Positions 27,056 through 37,687 are shown, counted from the stretch's first letter. The stretch is DNA of 59,864 nt from JAGPIS01 sp964635545 (GCA_964635545.1 CAZWOA010000007.1:1-59864), one strand, 5' to 3'. Translations and numbers: made by a program. Notes: generated from the letters alone by a model not told the origin.

Positions 27056-27613
27056 TTATTCATCACTATCACCGTCTTCGGCAGTATGAATATCTACCAA
27101 ACCTTTGGGTAGTTGAAAAACCACTGTTTTTGCATCATCATCCACCGAAACAATAAAATCGTCGGTGATGGGTATCAACAGCACTTCGCCATTATAATCG
27201 ACCACAAAAAGAGGGTTATTTGCAATATCCATTATTGATGTAATGTCTCCTAAAGTACCCAATTCAACATCAGAAGCGGTGTATCCCACCAATGCTCCCG
27301 ACATAGTTTCGTAGCCCTCTTCATCATCAAGCCAATCGCGATAAATATAGATGGCAGCACCGGTCAATGCTTTAGCACTCTCCTGATTACCAACATCTTC
27401 GAAAGAAATTATTGCCTCTTCGTCGTTCAACTCTCTAATATCATCCACATAATATGGCACCAGTCCGCCATCGAGTTCCACAAACAAGTATTCAAAGCTG
27501 ATGGTATCAACATTAAAGCCCTTTTGTGCCTTTGCCACCACCGCACCATTCACCCCATGGGAGCGCATAACCGTTCCGGCATGCAGGCACATATCTTTAT
27601 CAATCATAATCAA
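27056..27613 (-). CDS. rimM: Ribosome maturation factor RimM
   Basis: About 185 residues (start at 27613 or the ATG at 27607). HAGTVMRSHGVNGAVVAK is the N-terminal beta-barrel motif and LGTLGDITSIMDIANNPLFVVDYNGEVLLIPI the PRC-barrel. RimM helps mature the 30S head and binds S19. It sits downstream of rpsP on the same strand with a hairpin between. Confidence 0.9.
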   Translation of the reverse strand: MIMIDKDMCLHAGTVMRSHGVNGAVVAKAQKGFNVDTISFEYLFVELDGGLVPYYVDDIRELNDEEAIISFEDVGNQESAKALTGAAIYIYRDWLDDEEGYETMSGALVGYTASDVELGTLGDITSIMDIANNPLFVVDYNGEVLLIPITDDFIVSVDDDAKTVVFQLPKGLVDIHTAEDGDSDE

Positions 27614-27670
27614 ACAATTAAAGCCATCAAATATATGGATAAAATAGGTATAAAGGCATTATTAAAAGCG

Positions 27671-27699
27671 AAAAAAGACCGCTCTTGGTAGAACGGTCC
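27671..27699 (-). terminator. Terminator or attenuator between rpsP and rimM
   Basis: On the minus strand GACCGTTCT-ACCA-AGAGCGGTC, with one G-T wobble, followed by six Ts. It lies in the rpsP-rimM intercistron. Confidence 0.8.
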
Positions 27700-27727
27700 T
27701 ATGCTAATACAACTATTGCTCTTAGAG

Positions 27728-28267
27728 TTACTCAGCTGAGGTTTCCTCTGGAGCTGCTTCTTCAGAAGCCTGCTCTGCGGCAACAGCAGCTTGTGCTTCA
27801 GCTTTAGCTTCAGCCTGCTTTTGCTCAAGGGCGGCAACCCTGTCAGCATTAATTTTGCTCTCTTCAGCAATACGGGTAGCTTTAGCTTCCTCTTTAGCTT
27901 TAGAAAGGCCTTGGATTTTTGCTTCGATAGCCGACACTTTATTTTTCTGCCATGCTTCAAAGCGACGCTCTGCTTCAGCCTCATCAAAAGCTCCTTTTTT
28001 AACACCCTCAAGAAGGTGTTTCTTCATAAGAACTCCTTTGTAAGATAAAATTGCCTTCGCAGTGTCGGTAGGTTGAGCACCATTAGAAAGCCATTGAAGA
28101 GCTTTCTCAAAATTAAGGTCAATAGTAGCAGGATTAGTATTAGGATTGTATGAACCAATCCTCTCGATAAACCTGCCATCCCGTGGCGCCCTGCTGTCAG
28201 CTACCACTATGTGGTAGTAAGCATACCTTTTGCGTCCTTGTCTTGAAAGTCTGATTTTTACAGCCAT
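27728..28267 (-). CDS. rpsP: 30S ribosomal protein S16 with long Ala/Glu/Lys-rich tail
   Basis: 179 residues. MAVKIRLSRQGRKRYAYYHIVVADSRAPRDG is the S16 start and FIERIGSYNPN follows; the conserved core ends near residue 85. The rest, about 90 residues, is a charged helix ending in an Ala/Glu-rich stretch. Such extended S16 proteins are usual in Bacteroidota. S16 stabilises the 16S rRNA 5' domain. Confidence 0.95.
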   Translation of the reverse strand: MAVKIRLSRQGRKRYAYYHIVVADSRAPRDGRFIERIGSYNPNTNPATIDLNFEKALQWLSNGAQPTDTAKAILSYKGVLMKKHLLEGVKKGAFDEAEAERRFEAWQKNKVSAIEAKIQGLSKAKEEAKATRIAEESKINADRVAALEQKQAEAKAEAQAAVAAEQASEEAAPEETSAE

Positions 28268-28423
28268 TGGACTAATTTAAATTAAATGTGATTAAAACAA
28301 CCTACTTAAAAATATGGGTGCAAAGATAAAACTTTAAAACCATATATCACAAACAATCACCACTTTATTAATTGATAAACACAACAATTAACCATTAATA
28401 GATAGCGGTAACTGGTTTTATTA

Positions 28424-28879
28424 TCATTTTTTCAGAGATTCCAGACGCTCTTTCCACCTATTGGCAATCATCAACTCATTATTGATATTGATGCGCTCCG
28501 ACGAGTTGAATAGAGTAATTACCTCTTCACGTTTCGATTTGCCATACAGCAACACCAACATCACTTTTTCAATTGCTATACTGTTTTCGCCATTACGCTG
28601 AGTCTCTACTCGGCAAGAGGTCATAGACTCCAGCGGAAAAACATTGGTGGGCGACTGATTGTCTTTTTTATACACAAGCACCTCGCCTGCATTATCTATA
28701 CCAAGAACCGAATCGGCCCAAATTGTAAATTCAGAGTTATTAAATTTATAATTACCGGCCTCATTCTGAATGCGTGAAAGCAATTCATTACGTTTACGAC
28801 GGCTGTTGTTCGACATAATTACATAAACAACCACTATGGCCACTACAATAGCCACCATTATAATAGAAGTACTGCTCAT
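28424..28879 (-). CDS. Single-pass membrane hypothetical protein
   Basis: 151 residues: one N-terminal helix (about 6-24), then NNSRRKRNELLSRIQN and a soluble beta-rich part (FTIWADSVLGIDNAGEVLVY). It may be a small cytoplasmic-facing sensor-like domain, but I do not recognise a family. It stands alone between rpsP and another hypothetical gene. Confidence 0.6.
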   Translation of the reverse strand: MSSTSIIMVAIVVAIVVVYVIMSNNSRRKRNELLSRIQNEAGNYKFNNSEFTIWADSVLGIDNAGEVLVYKKDNQSPTNVFPLESMTSCRVETQRNGENSIAIEKVMLVLLYGKSKREEVITLFNSSERININNELMIANRWKERLESLKK

Positions 28880-29001
28880 AACATAAAATATTATATCAAC
28901 CCGTTTAATTTTCAGGTTGAAGAATTAAAAAGAATAGAAAAAAACAAACATTGAGAGACAATGATAACTATCTCTTACACAATTATATGAACAGTGTTAT
29001 A

Positions 29002-29382
29002 TTACCAATGGGCGTGAAACGGATAGATAATATCGTAGGGCTCGAAATAGAGAACAATACGTTCCCTGAAATGCGAGTATAAAAATTGAATATTAGATAT
29101 AAAACTTTCCGGCTCCTCAATAGATACCCCAATTAACTTAAGCTGTATGCGGGGCGACACATTTTTTATTGCTGGTGGTGCCGATAGGTTAACCGATTGG
29201 CCCGAAGGCAAGAAGGTACCAATGCCATAGTCGGGCGCCTGGATGTAACTTTCGGTATGAGTATCGGGCAGACTCGAGAGAGCCTCACTTTTATGCACAG
29301 GAACAGCCATGGCAGTGCTCCACATAAGCACACACGCCAAAAAGAAAGTTATAAAAACTAAATATCTTCTACTGTTTTCCAT
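29002..29382 (-). CDS. Secreted hypothetical protein
   Basis: 126 residues with a clear signal peptide (hydrophobic residues 8-27, cleavage probably after AMA). The mature part has no recognised motif; it ends FEPYDIIYPFHAHW. Orphan gene, low support beyond the signal sequence and clean ORF. Confidence 0.5.
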   Translation of the reverse strand: MENSRRYLVFITFFLACVLMWSTAMAVPVHKSEALSSLPDTHTESYIQAPDYGIGTFLPSGQSVNLSAPPAIKNVSPRIQLKLIGVSIEEPESFISNIQFLYSHFRERIVLYFEPYDIIYPFHAHW

Positions 29383-29515
29383 GATACAAAGTAAGCCAAA
29401 CTACTTCATATTTCCAAGTAAGATAAACCAATGTAAATCAAATCACTACATATTTCACTCGTTACATCACGTGCCTTTAATAAATCTAATAGGAGGGTAA
29501 TCACAACTCATTTTA

Positions 29516-29523
29516 TACCTTTG
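29516..29523 (+). promoter_or_regulatory. Promoter -7 box of dnaE
   Basis: TACCTTTG matches TAnnTTTG, 17 bases before the ATG at 29541; no clear -33 element. Confidence 0.45.
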
Positions 29524-29540
29524 TATAAAACTTAGATATT

Positions 29541-32500
29541 ATGCAGATACCATTTACACATTTGCATGTTCACTCGCAATACTCTATTCTCGACGGTGCT
29601 GCCAGCATTCGCGGATTGGTGAAAAAAGCCAAAGATAATGGCATGACCGCATTGGCACTCACCGACCACGGCACCATGTTTGGCATAAAGGAGTTTTGGG
29701 ATACATGCAAAAAGGAGGGTATAAAACCAATATTAGGCTGTGAGACCTATGTTGCCCCACGCTCAATTCACGATAAACAGGGCAAGGAGGACCGCTCGGG
29801 CGACCACCTTATCCTACTTGCAAAAAACGAAACCGGATATCGCAATCTACTGAAACTTATATCCATAGCAAGTATTGACGGCTTCTATTACCGCCCTCGT
29901 ATAGATAAAGATTTGCTCGAAAAATATAGCGAAGGGATAATAGTTTCATCGGCATGCCTGGGAGGTGAAGTGCCCCAAAGAATTATGGATGGCAACCTCG
30001 ATGCAGCGCGCGACACAATAAGGTGGTTCAAAAACGTGTTTGGCGAGGATTACTATCTTGAAGTGATGCACCACCCCACCAACTACCCCGGATTGAAGGA
30101 GGAGATATCCGACAACCAGCAGATGGTGAATGACATAGTGCTAAAACTGGCCGACGAACTTGATGTTAAAGTGATTGCCACCAATGATGTGCACTTCCTT
30201 AATGAAGAGGATGCCGATGCACACGATATATTGATATGCCTCAATACCGGCAAGGATTATGACGACCCCAACCGGATGCGTTACACACAGCAGGAGTGGC
30301 TTAAAACCACCGATGAGATGTATAAGCTATTCGGACATATACCCCACGTGCTTGAGAATACCAATGAGATAGCCGAGAAGGTTGAGATGTATGAGTTAAA
30401 CTCAAAACCAATTATGCCTCACTTCCCGCTGCCCGATGGTTTTACTGATGATGGCGATTACCTTAAACACCTTACATTCGAGGGTGCCAGGAAGCGGTAT
30501 GGCGACCCACTTCCCGATAATGTGAAAGAGCGAATTGATTTTGAACTTGAAACGATTCTGAAAATGGGATTTCCAAGCTACTTCCTTATCGTTCAGGATT
30601 TTATAAGTGCAGCTCGCAAAATGGGAGTGCTTGTGGGACCAGGGCGAGGCTCGGCAGCAGGAGCGGCAGTGGCATATTGCACAGGTATCACCAATGTTGA
30701 CCCAATTAAGTACGACCTTCTTTTTGAGCGTTTCCTCAATCCCGACCGTATATCAATGCCCGACGTGGATATCGACTTCGATGATGACGGCCGCCAACTA
30801 GTACTCGACTACGTGACCAATAAATATGGGCAGGATAAAGTGGCACATATTTGTACCTTCGGAACCATGGCAGCCAAGATGGCAATTAGGGATGTGGCGC
30901 GAGTGCTTAAATTGCCACTTCAAGAAGCAGATAGGATTGCAAAGATGATTCCCGACACTCCTAAAATCACACTTCAGAAAGCATATAAAGAGGTGCCAGA
31001 GTTAGAGGCAGAGAAAAATTCACCGGACCAGCTGATTGCCCGCACCATCAACTTTGCCGAAACACTAGAAGGCTCAGTGCGCCAAACCGGTGTGCACGCC
31101 TGTGGTATATTAATAGGCAAGGACCCGCTGGATATGCACATACCGGTAATGCCCACAAAGAACGAAAACCTGCTAACCACACAGTATGACGGGCGTTTCG
31201 TGGAGGCTATCGGACTGCTAAAAATGGACTTTCTGGGACTTAAAACACTATCGATAATTAAAGAGACTCTTGAAAATATCAAGCTGTCTAAAAATATAGA
31301 ACTTGATATTGATGCCATTCCAATTGATGACAGCATCACATATCAGCTTTTTAGCCGCGGCGAAACTACTGCAATATTCCAGTTTGAGAGCCCCGGTATG
31401 AAGAAACACCTGAGAGCACTCCAGCCCAACCGCTTCGAGGACTTAGTGGCTATGAACGCCCTTTACCGCCCGGGACCAATGGAGTATATACCGTCGTTTA
31501 TTGCTCGTAAGCATGGCACCGAGCCAATAAAATACGACCATCCAATGATGGAGCCTTACCTGAAAGATACCTATGGAATTACAGTATATCAGGAACAGGT
31601 GATGCTACAGAGCCGTGCTTTGGGCGGCTTTACCCGTGGCGACTCCGACACCCTACGTAAAGCGATGGGTAAGAAGCAGATAGAGGTGATGAATAAGCTT
31701 AAGCTTAAATTTCATGATGGATGTTTATCCAACAAGGAGTTTGTTGAAGGCTGCGAAACCAATAAGCCCGACCAGCTTATCGACAAAATTTGGAAGGACT
31801 GGGAAGCATTTGCCTCCTATGCATTCAACAAATCGCACTCGGTATGTTATGCCTATGTGGCCTATCAAACGGGATACCTGAAAGCACATTTCCCTGCCGA
31901 GTTTATGGCAGGTGTATTAAGCCGTAACTTATCGGATATCACCAAGATATCAACATTTATGGAGGAGTGCCAAAGTACAGGTATTCCGGTGCTTGGCCCT
32001 GATGTAAATGAGAGTTACCGCAAATTTACGGTGAATAAATCGGGTGCCATACGATTTGGTATGGCGGGTATAAAAGGAGTAGGCGAGAATGCTGTAGATG
32101 CCATAATTGCCGAACGCGAAAAGAATGGTACATATAAAGATATATTCGATTTTGCCGAGCGACTGAACCTCACCACGGTGAATAAAAAGAACTTTGAGGC
32201 ACTAGCCAGTGCAGGCGCATTCGACAATCTAACATCGATGCATCGGGCTCAGTTTTTTGCAGGCTATACACCTACCGACGAGACATCGTTCATTGAGCAT
32301 CTTATACGATATGGCAACCGTTTCCAGAACGATAAATTATCATCTCAAAACACACTGTTTGGTGGTATAGGAGCAGAGATAGAGATTAAAAAGCCTGACA
32401 TACCTATTTGTGAGCCATTCTCAACACTGCAAAAGCTTAATCGCGAGAAGGAGATGATAGGCATTTACCTGTCGGCACACCCTCTCGACCAGTATAAGCT

Positions 32501-33068
32501 GGAGCTAACCCACTTCACCAATATGACAATGAAAGCAGTGGCCGAAAACGCCAACACACAGTGTGACTTCACTGTAGGAGGAATGGTTACAGGAATTCGC
32601 AAAGGAACAACAAAAAGAAATGAACCATTTGCAATATTAATGGTGGAGGATTTCAGTGGTTCGCATGAATTTGCTTTCTTCGGAAAGGATTATGTTGACT
32701 TCTCGGGATACTGTGAGAAGGGACTATTCCTGATGATAAAAGGACGTATTGAAGCCGACAGACACCGTCCGGACACAATGCGCACAAGGGTTAATCACAT
32801 TTCGTTATTATCCGAAGCGAGAGATAAGATGGTGAACTCAATAACGCTTAACATCCCGCTACAAGACATTACCAGCGAGCTCATTACCGAACTCACTGCA
32901 ATGACCATGTCTAAGCAGGATGGTAAAGTGGTGCTACGATTTAAGATAATAGATACTGAGGCGAAAGCCAACGTAACCATGCTGTCGCGTAGTGTGAAGG
33001 TAGATCTTGACAACGACCTGGTTAACTACCTCCATAGCCATCCGGCAATAAAGATTTCTATAAATTAA
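29541..33068 (+). CDS. dnaE: DNA polymerase III alpha subunit
   Basis: 1175 residues. N-terminal PHP domain: HLHVHSQYSILDGA and LALTDHGTMFGIKEF. The palm holds the catalytic Asp residues in PDVDIDFDDDGR, after GPGRGSAAGAAVAYCTG. Fingers: YRPGPMEYIP and YQEQVMLQSRALGGFTRGDSD; FNKSHSVCYAYVAYQTGYLKA is highly conserved. A helix-hairpin-helix (IKGVGENAVDAI) and an OB-fold segment (about 1000-1080) follow. Replicative polymerase. On the short side for the family but complete, with no intein. Confidence 0.97.
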   Translation: MQIPFTHLHVHSQYSILDGAASIRGLVKKAKDNGMTALALTDHGTMFGIKEFWDTCKKEGIKPILGCETYVAPRSIHDKQGKEDRSGDHLILLAKNETGYRNLLKLISIASIDGFYYRPRIDKDLLEKYSEGIIVSSACLGGEVPQRIMDGNLDAARDTIRWFKNVFGEDYYLEVMHHPTNYPGLKEEISDNQQMVNDIVLKLADELDVKVIATNDVHFLNEEDADAHDILICLNTGKDYDDPNRMRYTQQEWLKTTDEMYKLFGHIPHVLENTNEIAEKVEMYELNSKPIMPHFPLPDGFTDDGDYLKHLTFEGARKRYGDPLPDNVKERIDFELETILKMGFPSYFLIVQDFISAARKMGVLVGPGRGSAAGAAVAYCTGITNVDPIKYDLLFERFLNPDRISMPDVDIDFDDDGRQLVLDYVTNKYGQDKVAHICTFGTMAAKMAIRDVARVLKLPLQEADRIAKMIPDTPKITLQKAYKEVPELEAEKNSPDQLIARTINFAETLEGSVRQTGVHACGILIGKDPLDMHIPVMPTKNENLLTTQYDGRFVEAIGLLKMDFLGLKTLSIIKETLENIKLSKNIELDIDAIPIDDSITYQLFSRGETTAIFQFESPGMKKHLRALQPNRFEDLVAMNALYRPGPMEYIPSFIARKHGTEPIKYDHPMMEPYLKDTYGITVYQEQVMLQSRALGGFTRGDSDTLRKAMGKKQIEVMNKLKLKFHDGCLSNKEFVEGCETNKPDQLIDKIWKDWEAFASYAFNKSHSVCYAYVAYQTGYLKAHFPAEFMAGVLSRNLSDITKISTFMEECQSTGIPVLGPDVNESYRKFTVNKSGAIRFGMAGIKGVGENAVDAIIAEREKNGTYKDIFDFAERLNLTTVNKKNFEALASAGAFDNLTSMHRAQFFAGYTPTDETSFIEHLIRYGNRFQNDKLSSQNTLFGGIGAEIEIKKPDIPICEPFSTLQKLNREKEMIGIYLSAHPLDQYKLELTHFTNMTMKAVAENANTQCDFTVGGMVTGIRKGTTKRNEPFAILMVEDFSGSHEFAFFGKDYVDFSGYCEKGLFLMIKGRIEADRHRPDTMRTRVNHISLLSEARDKMVNSITLNIPLQDITSELITELTAMTMSKQDGKVVLRFKIIDTEAKANVTMLSRSVKVDLDNDLVNYLHSHPAIKISIN

Positions 33069-33070
33069 AA

Positions 33071-33108
33071 AAAGCTTTAGCAGGAATATCAAAACCTGCT
33101 AAAGCTTT
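33071..33108 (+). terminator. Terminator after dnaE
   Basis: Perfect 14-base stem (33071-33084 with 33095-33108), two bases past the stop codon; Ts follow weakly. Confidence 0.82.
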
Positions 33109-33146
33109 CAATTACAATATTAATAAAGTGCCCTTAGTGGCATTTT

Positions 33147-33599
33147 TTATTTCATTTCACCCTCTGTGTATTGCTTAACAAGCGACAATACGCTGCGCGC
33201 ACAACCCTCATCTCCATTTTTGAAGAAGAACTGTAGAGTATAGATTTTTGTGGTACGGCAAATGAACTGGAAAGAAGTATAGAACTTACCTCCTTCATAG
33301 TTGCTCACAATCATCTTATCACCATCGAAAAGTTGCATTACAACCTGATCGATATTGGAGGAACCATTAACCACATTAAACTGATAATGGCTTCGGCTGT
33401 TAAGTACCACCGAAAACTTTACGTAACCGGTTTTAACATCCTTTTTATCCTTAATCATATTCACCTCAAAGTCCTTGATGTACTGGCTGTCGCCCATCTC
33501 TTTAAGCGCAGTTTTAAGAAGCTCTTCGCCACACTGTGCATATGAATATGTAAGTGATACAGTAAAAAGGAGTACTAATGATATAATAAATTTTCTCAT
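33147..33599 (-). CDS. Secreted hypothetical protein
   Basis: 150 residues with a signal peptide (about 1-21, ending SYA before QCGEE). The mature part is beta-rich with two further Cys near the centre and end (FICRTT, GCARSV), possibly disulfide-bonded. No family recognised. It is the last gene of the minus-strand run that includes the signalling block, after a 57-base gap from the lipoprotein gene. Confidence 0.65.
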   Translation of the reverse strand: MRKFIISLVLLFTVSLTYSYAQCGEELLKTALKEMGDSQYIKDFEVNMIKDKKDVKTGYVKFSVVLNSRSHYQFNVVNGSSNIDQVVMQLFDGDKMIVSNYEGGKFYTSFQFICRTTKIYTLQFFFKNGDEGCARSVLSLVKQYTEGEMK

Positions 33600-33655
33600 T
33601 CTCTAATTTTTTAACAGATTACAAGTCACAAAAATAGTAATTAATTGGGAAAATA

Positions 33656-34567
33656 TTAAGAAACAATAAATTCCCTTACTTTTTTAATCTGTGTGATAAT
33701 ATTAGTTACGTTCTCTGGTGAAATCTCAACATGGCTAATCTCATCTTGCACAATAATAAGAGTTCCATCTTTCTCGATGCGTTTAGGCTCACCAAATTCA
33801 GTAGTGATACGTACATTTTCATATGCCGCTTTTACGCCTTCCATCTGTTTTACAAGTTCACCAAAGTTAGCATCAGCCTGTCCGTAGTTATTAAGAATGA
33901 TCAGTAGAATATTTACAATATCCTTCTGTTCACCAAGACGGTTGATAAGCTCACTATTGTTGGTTTGTTCAATAACGCTGCAAGTGATATACATACCTTC
34001 AATCCATGCACCGGTAACAATAGCAGTACTCACATTGCTACGCTTCTGCTCGCGCAGGTAGTTGTCCATTTTATTGAAGCTATTAACCGACAGCTCTTTA
34101 AGAGAGTCGAGATTGGTATTATTGGTAGCCATTCTTTTCAAAGTATTGAAATCGAGGAACTGACCAACTTTAATACCTTCTGCAAGTTCTTTAACTGCAA
34201 TAAGATATGACAATACAATGGTATTTTTATTAAATGTGTTGATATAACCTAAATCGGCACTATAGGCACCAAGGTTAAGAGCACGTTTAAAACTAGAGTC
34301 ATACCTTTTTGCATTATCGGTGGGATTTAGAATTTTCTGTGAGAAATCAACCCCAGTCATCTTAATGAGGTTAGCCATCTCAACAGGTGATGATATATTC
34401 TGAATAACATCATTTATCACATCCTCAGACAGTTGAAGAGGCACATCGGAAACTATATCGTCAGGCACTTCAAGAGTATCGCTCTTCTTTCCCGAACAGC
34501 CATTGCAGCTAGTCATAAAATTTACTGTGGCTAAAATAGCCAATCCGTATACCAATTTTTTTAACAT
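33656..34567 (-). CDS. Lipoprotein, helical, hypothetical
   Basis: 303 residues. A lipobox MTSC at residues 18-21 with two further Cys close by (CNGCSG). The mature part is all-helical, with SSPVEMANLIKMTGVDFS and repeated NN/leucine patterns. This plan is common in Bacteroidota lipoproteins of unknown role. It lies 57 bases past the ABC transporter gene on the same strand, so it may belong to the transporter unit. Confidence 0.65.
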   Translation of the reverse strand: MLKKLVYGLAILATVNFMTSCNGCSGKKSDTLEVPDDIVSDVPLQLSEDVINDVIQNISSPVEMANLIKMTGVDFSQKILNPTDNAKRYDSSFKRALNLGAYSADLGYINTFNKNTIVLSYLIAVKELAEGIKVGQFLDFNTLKRMATNNTNLDSLKELSVNSFNKMDNYLREQKRSNVSTAIVTGAWIEGMYITCSVIEQTNNSELINRLGEQKDIVNILLIILNNYGQADANFGELVKQMEGVKAAYENVRITTEFGEPKRIEKDGTLIIVQDEISHVEISPENVTNIITQIKKVREFIVS

Positions 34568-34624
34568 AGTATTATCAATTTGAATATTATTATATAGCCT
34601 TATACAGCATATCTAATTAAAAAG

Positions 34625-37600
34625 TTACTTTTTAAATAATTTAATTTCACTAAAGAACTCAAATATCTTGCGAAGCACATCGTAATAGAGTATCACATAG
34701 AGAGATAGAGTGAGAACCCATACAGCTGCAATATTGAACCAAAGTGTATCCCAGTATCTTCCTGCAAAATATTTCTTAGGGGCAAAGAAATGAGTTCTGA
34801 ACGATAAAAATCCATCAGGCTCGGGCATTTGGTAAATTGGGTCAATTATTTGAATAAGCTGATTACCGTCGCGCAACATCTTATTCTTTTCAAATACCTT
34901 ACGGGTAATATCCGATATACTTTCGTTAAAGTAGGCATCTTTCACACTGTTAAAACGTGCAGCATCGGTAGATAAAAAGTGGTTAATTATCTGTTCGCGT
35001 TTCTGATTGGCTGCAAAGAACATATCAGAATATAGAGTATTGAGCTGCGATAGATACTCAGAGCTGCTCTCATACACATCTTTGTTGAAAGCCGATGGAG
35101 TAAGTTTATCGATATCCTCAAAGTTAATGTCGGGTTGACGTCTCATCTCCTTGCCCAGCTCATTGTGAAGCAAATCTAAATCGGCAACAAACTGCTTGTC
35201 AGTTTCACCATTTCTAAAGGCTGCAAATGTGCGGTCGAGTATTGTGTTAAGCTCGGGAATGTAATACACCTGCTTAAAGTCGGCCTTGCTCTCTTCCATC
35301 TCGGTGTCGAACAAGATGCGCTTAAAGTTATTATTCTTGAACTGATTGACTACCAGTCCTTCATAGATATATCGTGCCGGCATAAACTCGGCAATCCATG
35401 GCACCTTATCCACCGATGTGAAATCCTTATTCAGCTTGTCGAATGTGAACATTGCACCACCCAGCACCATCTGAGGAATCATCAGAAGTGGAATAATAAT
35501 ATAGATAGTGATAATAGAGTTAAATGAAGATGATATAATTAATCCCAATACATTGGCAAAGACCGAGATTGAGAATAGTGCAAACCAAAACTCAAAATTC
35601 ATTCCTTTAAACTCAATAACGAAGTTACCCACCAGCACAAAAAGAGCCATCTGAATTGCGGATAACAACATGAGAATCATCAACTTAGAAACCAAATAAC
35701 CCGATCGGCTAAGATTAAGGAAGGCTTCTCGTTTTAATATTTTTGCGTCTTTAAAAATCTCTTCTGCCGACACTATCAATCCGAAGAAAAGAGATACTAT
35801 AATACCCATAAAAATATAGATAGGTATATTCTCATTCTCGCGGAAAATATAGATATCGGAGTTGGGCTCTACGATATAGTGAATAAGGTAAGCAAGTATA
35901 AAACCTAAAAGCGGAGCTTCAAGAATATTGAGCAGTATATACTGAGTATTGGCAATTTTTGCAAGAAAATCGCGGGTTACATATATGCTGAACTGCTTAA
36001 ACCAACCCGGTATGTCAAGCGATTTGGGTGGGCGCGTAGATACAGTTTCTACCTTGGGTTGCTGAATATTTTCAAGATAATACTGATTCCACTCATCGGG
36101 CTTAACTTTGCGCTTATTGGTGTAGTTACCATACTCATCTATCACATTGGCATCCAGAATATTGAATATCAATTCAGGATTTAAGTTACCACAAGTGGGG
36201 CATTCACCCACCTCAGAGTTAATCTGTGCATCTAGCTTTTTGAAATAGATGAGCGACTCGCCCGGGTTACCATAATAAACGGTATATCCACCTGTATCGA
36301 GAATAAACATTTTATCGAACATCTTGTAGATATCCGATGATGGCTGGTGAATAACCACGAATATTAATTTCCCTTTCAGTGTCAATTCTCGCAAGAGGTT
36401 CATCACGTTCTCCGAGTCGCGCGATGACAGACCCGATGTGGGTTCATCAACAAATAGAATACCTGGCTCTCGAATAAGTTCCAGGGCAATATTGAGTCGT
36501 TTACGCTGTCCGCCACTAATCATCTTGTTAAGAGGCGACCCCACTTTAAGATCCTTACGCTCAAACAGGCCTAAGTTACTTAAAGTATTGTTAACCAACT
36601 CGGTAATCTCCTCTTCACTCTTATCTTTAAAGCACAGTTTTGCGTTATAGTATAGATTCTGAAATACAGTAAGCTCTTCTATAAGCAGGTCATCCTGAGG
36701 TATATAACCTATCACACCTTCAAGCTGCTCCTTGTTATTGTGAAGGTTTATGCCATTAATAAGTACCTGCCCTTCGGTGGGACTTTCATTGCCACAAAGC
36801 ACGTTGAGCAGGGTTGTTTTTCCGGCACCGCTGGCACCCATTATACCAATAAGTTTCCCTTGTTCTTCGGCAAGATTGATATTGCGAAGCCCTATACCGC
36901 CCGATTTGAATCGAAAGGATACATTCTCTACCTCATATGATATGCGTTGCACATTTCCTTCGCTCATATATTGGGCCACCACGTCGGTATAGTAAAGTGG
37001 CTTGCCCACAGGCATCTTAAGGAAGCTACCTTTAGAGAAAAGGTGAATGCGTGACGGGTTAACCAGAAGTCCGTTAAGGAACAAATCCTGAGCACCCAGA
37101 TAGCGAATAAAATAGAGGTTGGCACTCTTTACCCTTAGTATAAATATGGAGCCATCGAGTTTTCCCGATTTAATATGGAGCGCATTCTCAAACTCCATAT
37201 CGGTATCGTTAACAACCAGTATATCAGAGAAATCTACTTTATCAGCCTCTGTCTGTACAGTAAATGCCTCAATGGCTTCTACCTCTTTACGATCGAGTTT
37301 AAACACATCGGCAACGGTATTGATAATTGCCATGCGCTGATCGGTAAATTTTGAATCGGCACCAATCAGTTCGTACAGGCGCACCAATACCACTACTTTC
37401 TGTTCGCGGTTAAGTTGCTTGTTAATTTTTTTACAGATACCCAGTATTTTTACCGAGTCGCGCATTGAGGTTAACTGTACTTTGGAGTCATCCTCACCTT
37501 TTGCATTAGTTTTACCCTCTGCTGCATGCTGAAGAAAAAGCTCATAGTAGGCCTCTACAGCCTCACTACTAAGCTGTTGTTTTAAAAAATTCCTAACATA

Positions 37601-37687
37601 TTCGGTTTCGTTGGATTCAACGCCCCCATCTTGCTTGGCTATCAGGCCAAACAATTGCATTAGTGCTTTTAAAATTTCTTCACTCAT
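34625..37687 (-). CDS. ABCG-type ABC transporter with N-terminal regulatory domains
   Basis: 1020 residues. Residues 1-135 look like a TerB/DjlA-type helical domain. Residues about 160-240 are beta-rich, possibly FHA-like. The ABC domain follows with Walker A GASGAGKTT at 284-292, signature ISGGQRKRLNIALEL and Walker B ILFVDEPTSGLSS. A CPTCG stretch near 515 may bind zinc. Six membrane helices follow, with a large extracytoplasmic insert of about 200 residues before the last helix. This is the White/ABCG half-transporter plan, and it exports an unknown substrate. It starts 33 bases after siaC, so it may be a target or partner of the Sia switch. Confidence 0.87.
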   Translation of the reverse strand: MSEEILKALMQLFGLIAKQDGGVESNETEYVRNFLKQQLSSEAVEAYYELFLQHAAEGKTNAKGEDDSKVQLTSMRDSVKILGICKKINKQLNREQKVVVLVRLYELIGADSKFTDQRMAIINTVADVFKLDRKEVEAIEAFTVQTEADKVDFSDILVVNDTDMEFENALHIKSGKLDGSIFILRVKSANLYFIRYLGAQDLFLNGLLVNPSRIHLFSKGSFLKMPVGKPLYYTDVVAQYMSEGNVQRISYEVENVSFRFKSGGIGLRNINLAEEQGKLIGIMGASGAGKTTLLNVLCGNESPTEGQVLINGINLHNNKEQLEGVIGYIPQDDLLIEELTVFQNLYYNAKLCFKDKSEEEITELVNNTLSNLGLFERKDLKVGSPLNKMISGGQRKRLNIALELIREPGILFVDEPTSGLSSRDSENVMNLLRELTLKGKLIFVVIHQPSSDIYKMFDKMFILDTGGYTVYYGNPGESLIYFKKLDAQINSEVGECPTCGNLNPELIFNILDANVIDEYGNYTNKRKVKPDEWNQYYLENIQQPKVETVSTRPPKSLDIPGWFKQFSIYVTRDFLAKIANTQYILLNILEAPLLGFILAYLIHYIVEPNSDIYIFRENENIPIYIFMGIIVSLFFGLIVSAEEIFKDAKILKREAFLNLSRSGYLVSKLMILMLLSAIQMALFVLVGNFVIEFKGMNFEFWFALFSISVFANVLGLIISSSFNSIITIYIIIPLLMIPQMVLGGAMFTFDKLNKDFTSVDKVPWIAEFMPARYIYEGLVVNQFKNNNFKRILFDTEMEESKADFKQVYYIPELNTILDRTFAAFRNGETDKQFVADLDLLHNELGKEMRRQPDINFEDIDKLTPSAFNKDVYESSSEYLSQLNTLYSDMFFAANQKREQIINHFLSTDAARFNSVKDAYFNESISDITRKVFEKNKMLRDGNQLIQIIDPIYQMPEPDGFLSFRTHFFAPKKYFAGRYWDTLWFNIAAVWVLTLSLYVILYYDVLRKIFEFFSEIKLFKK

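Noticed and set aside
27610..28011. 133-codon Lys/Leu-rich frame on the minus strand overlapping rpsP
   Set aside because: It is the shadow of the Ala/Glu/Lys-rich S16 tail in another frame; rpsP is certain and composition bias explains the open frame.
33121..33146. Short TGCC/GGCA hairpin followed by Ts
   Set aside because: Only a 4-base stem; the strong dnaE terminator just before it explains the region.
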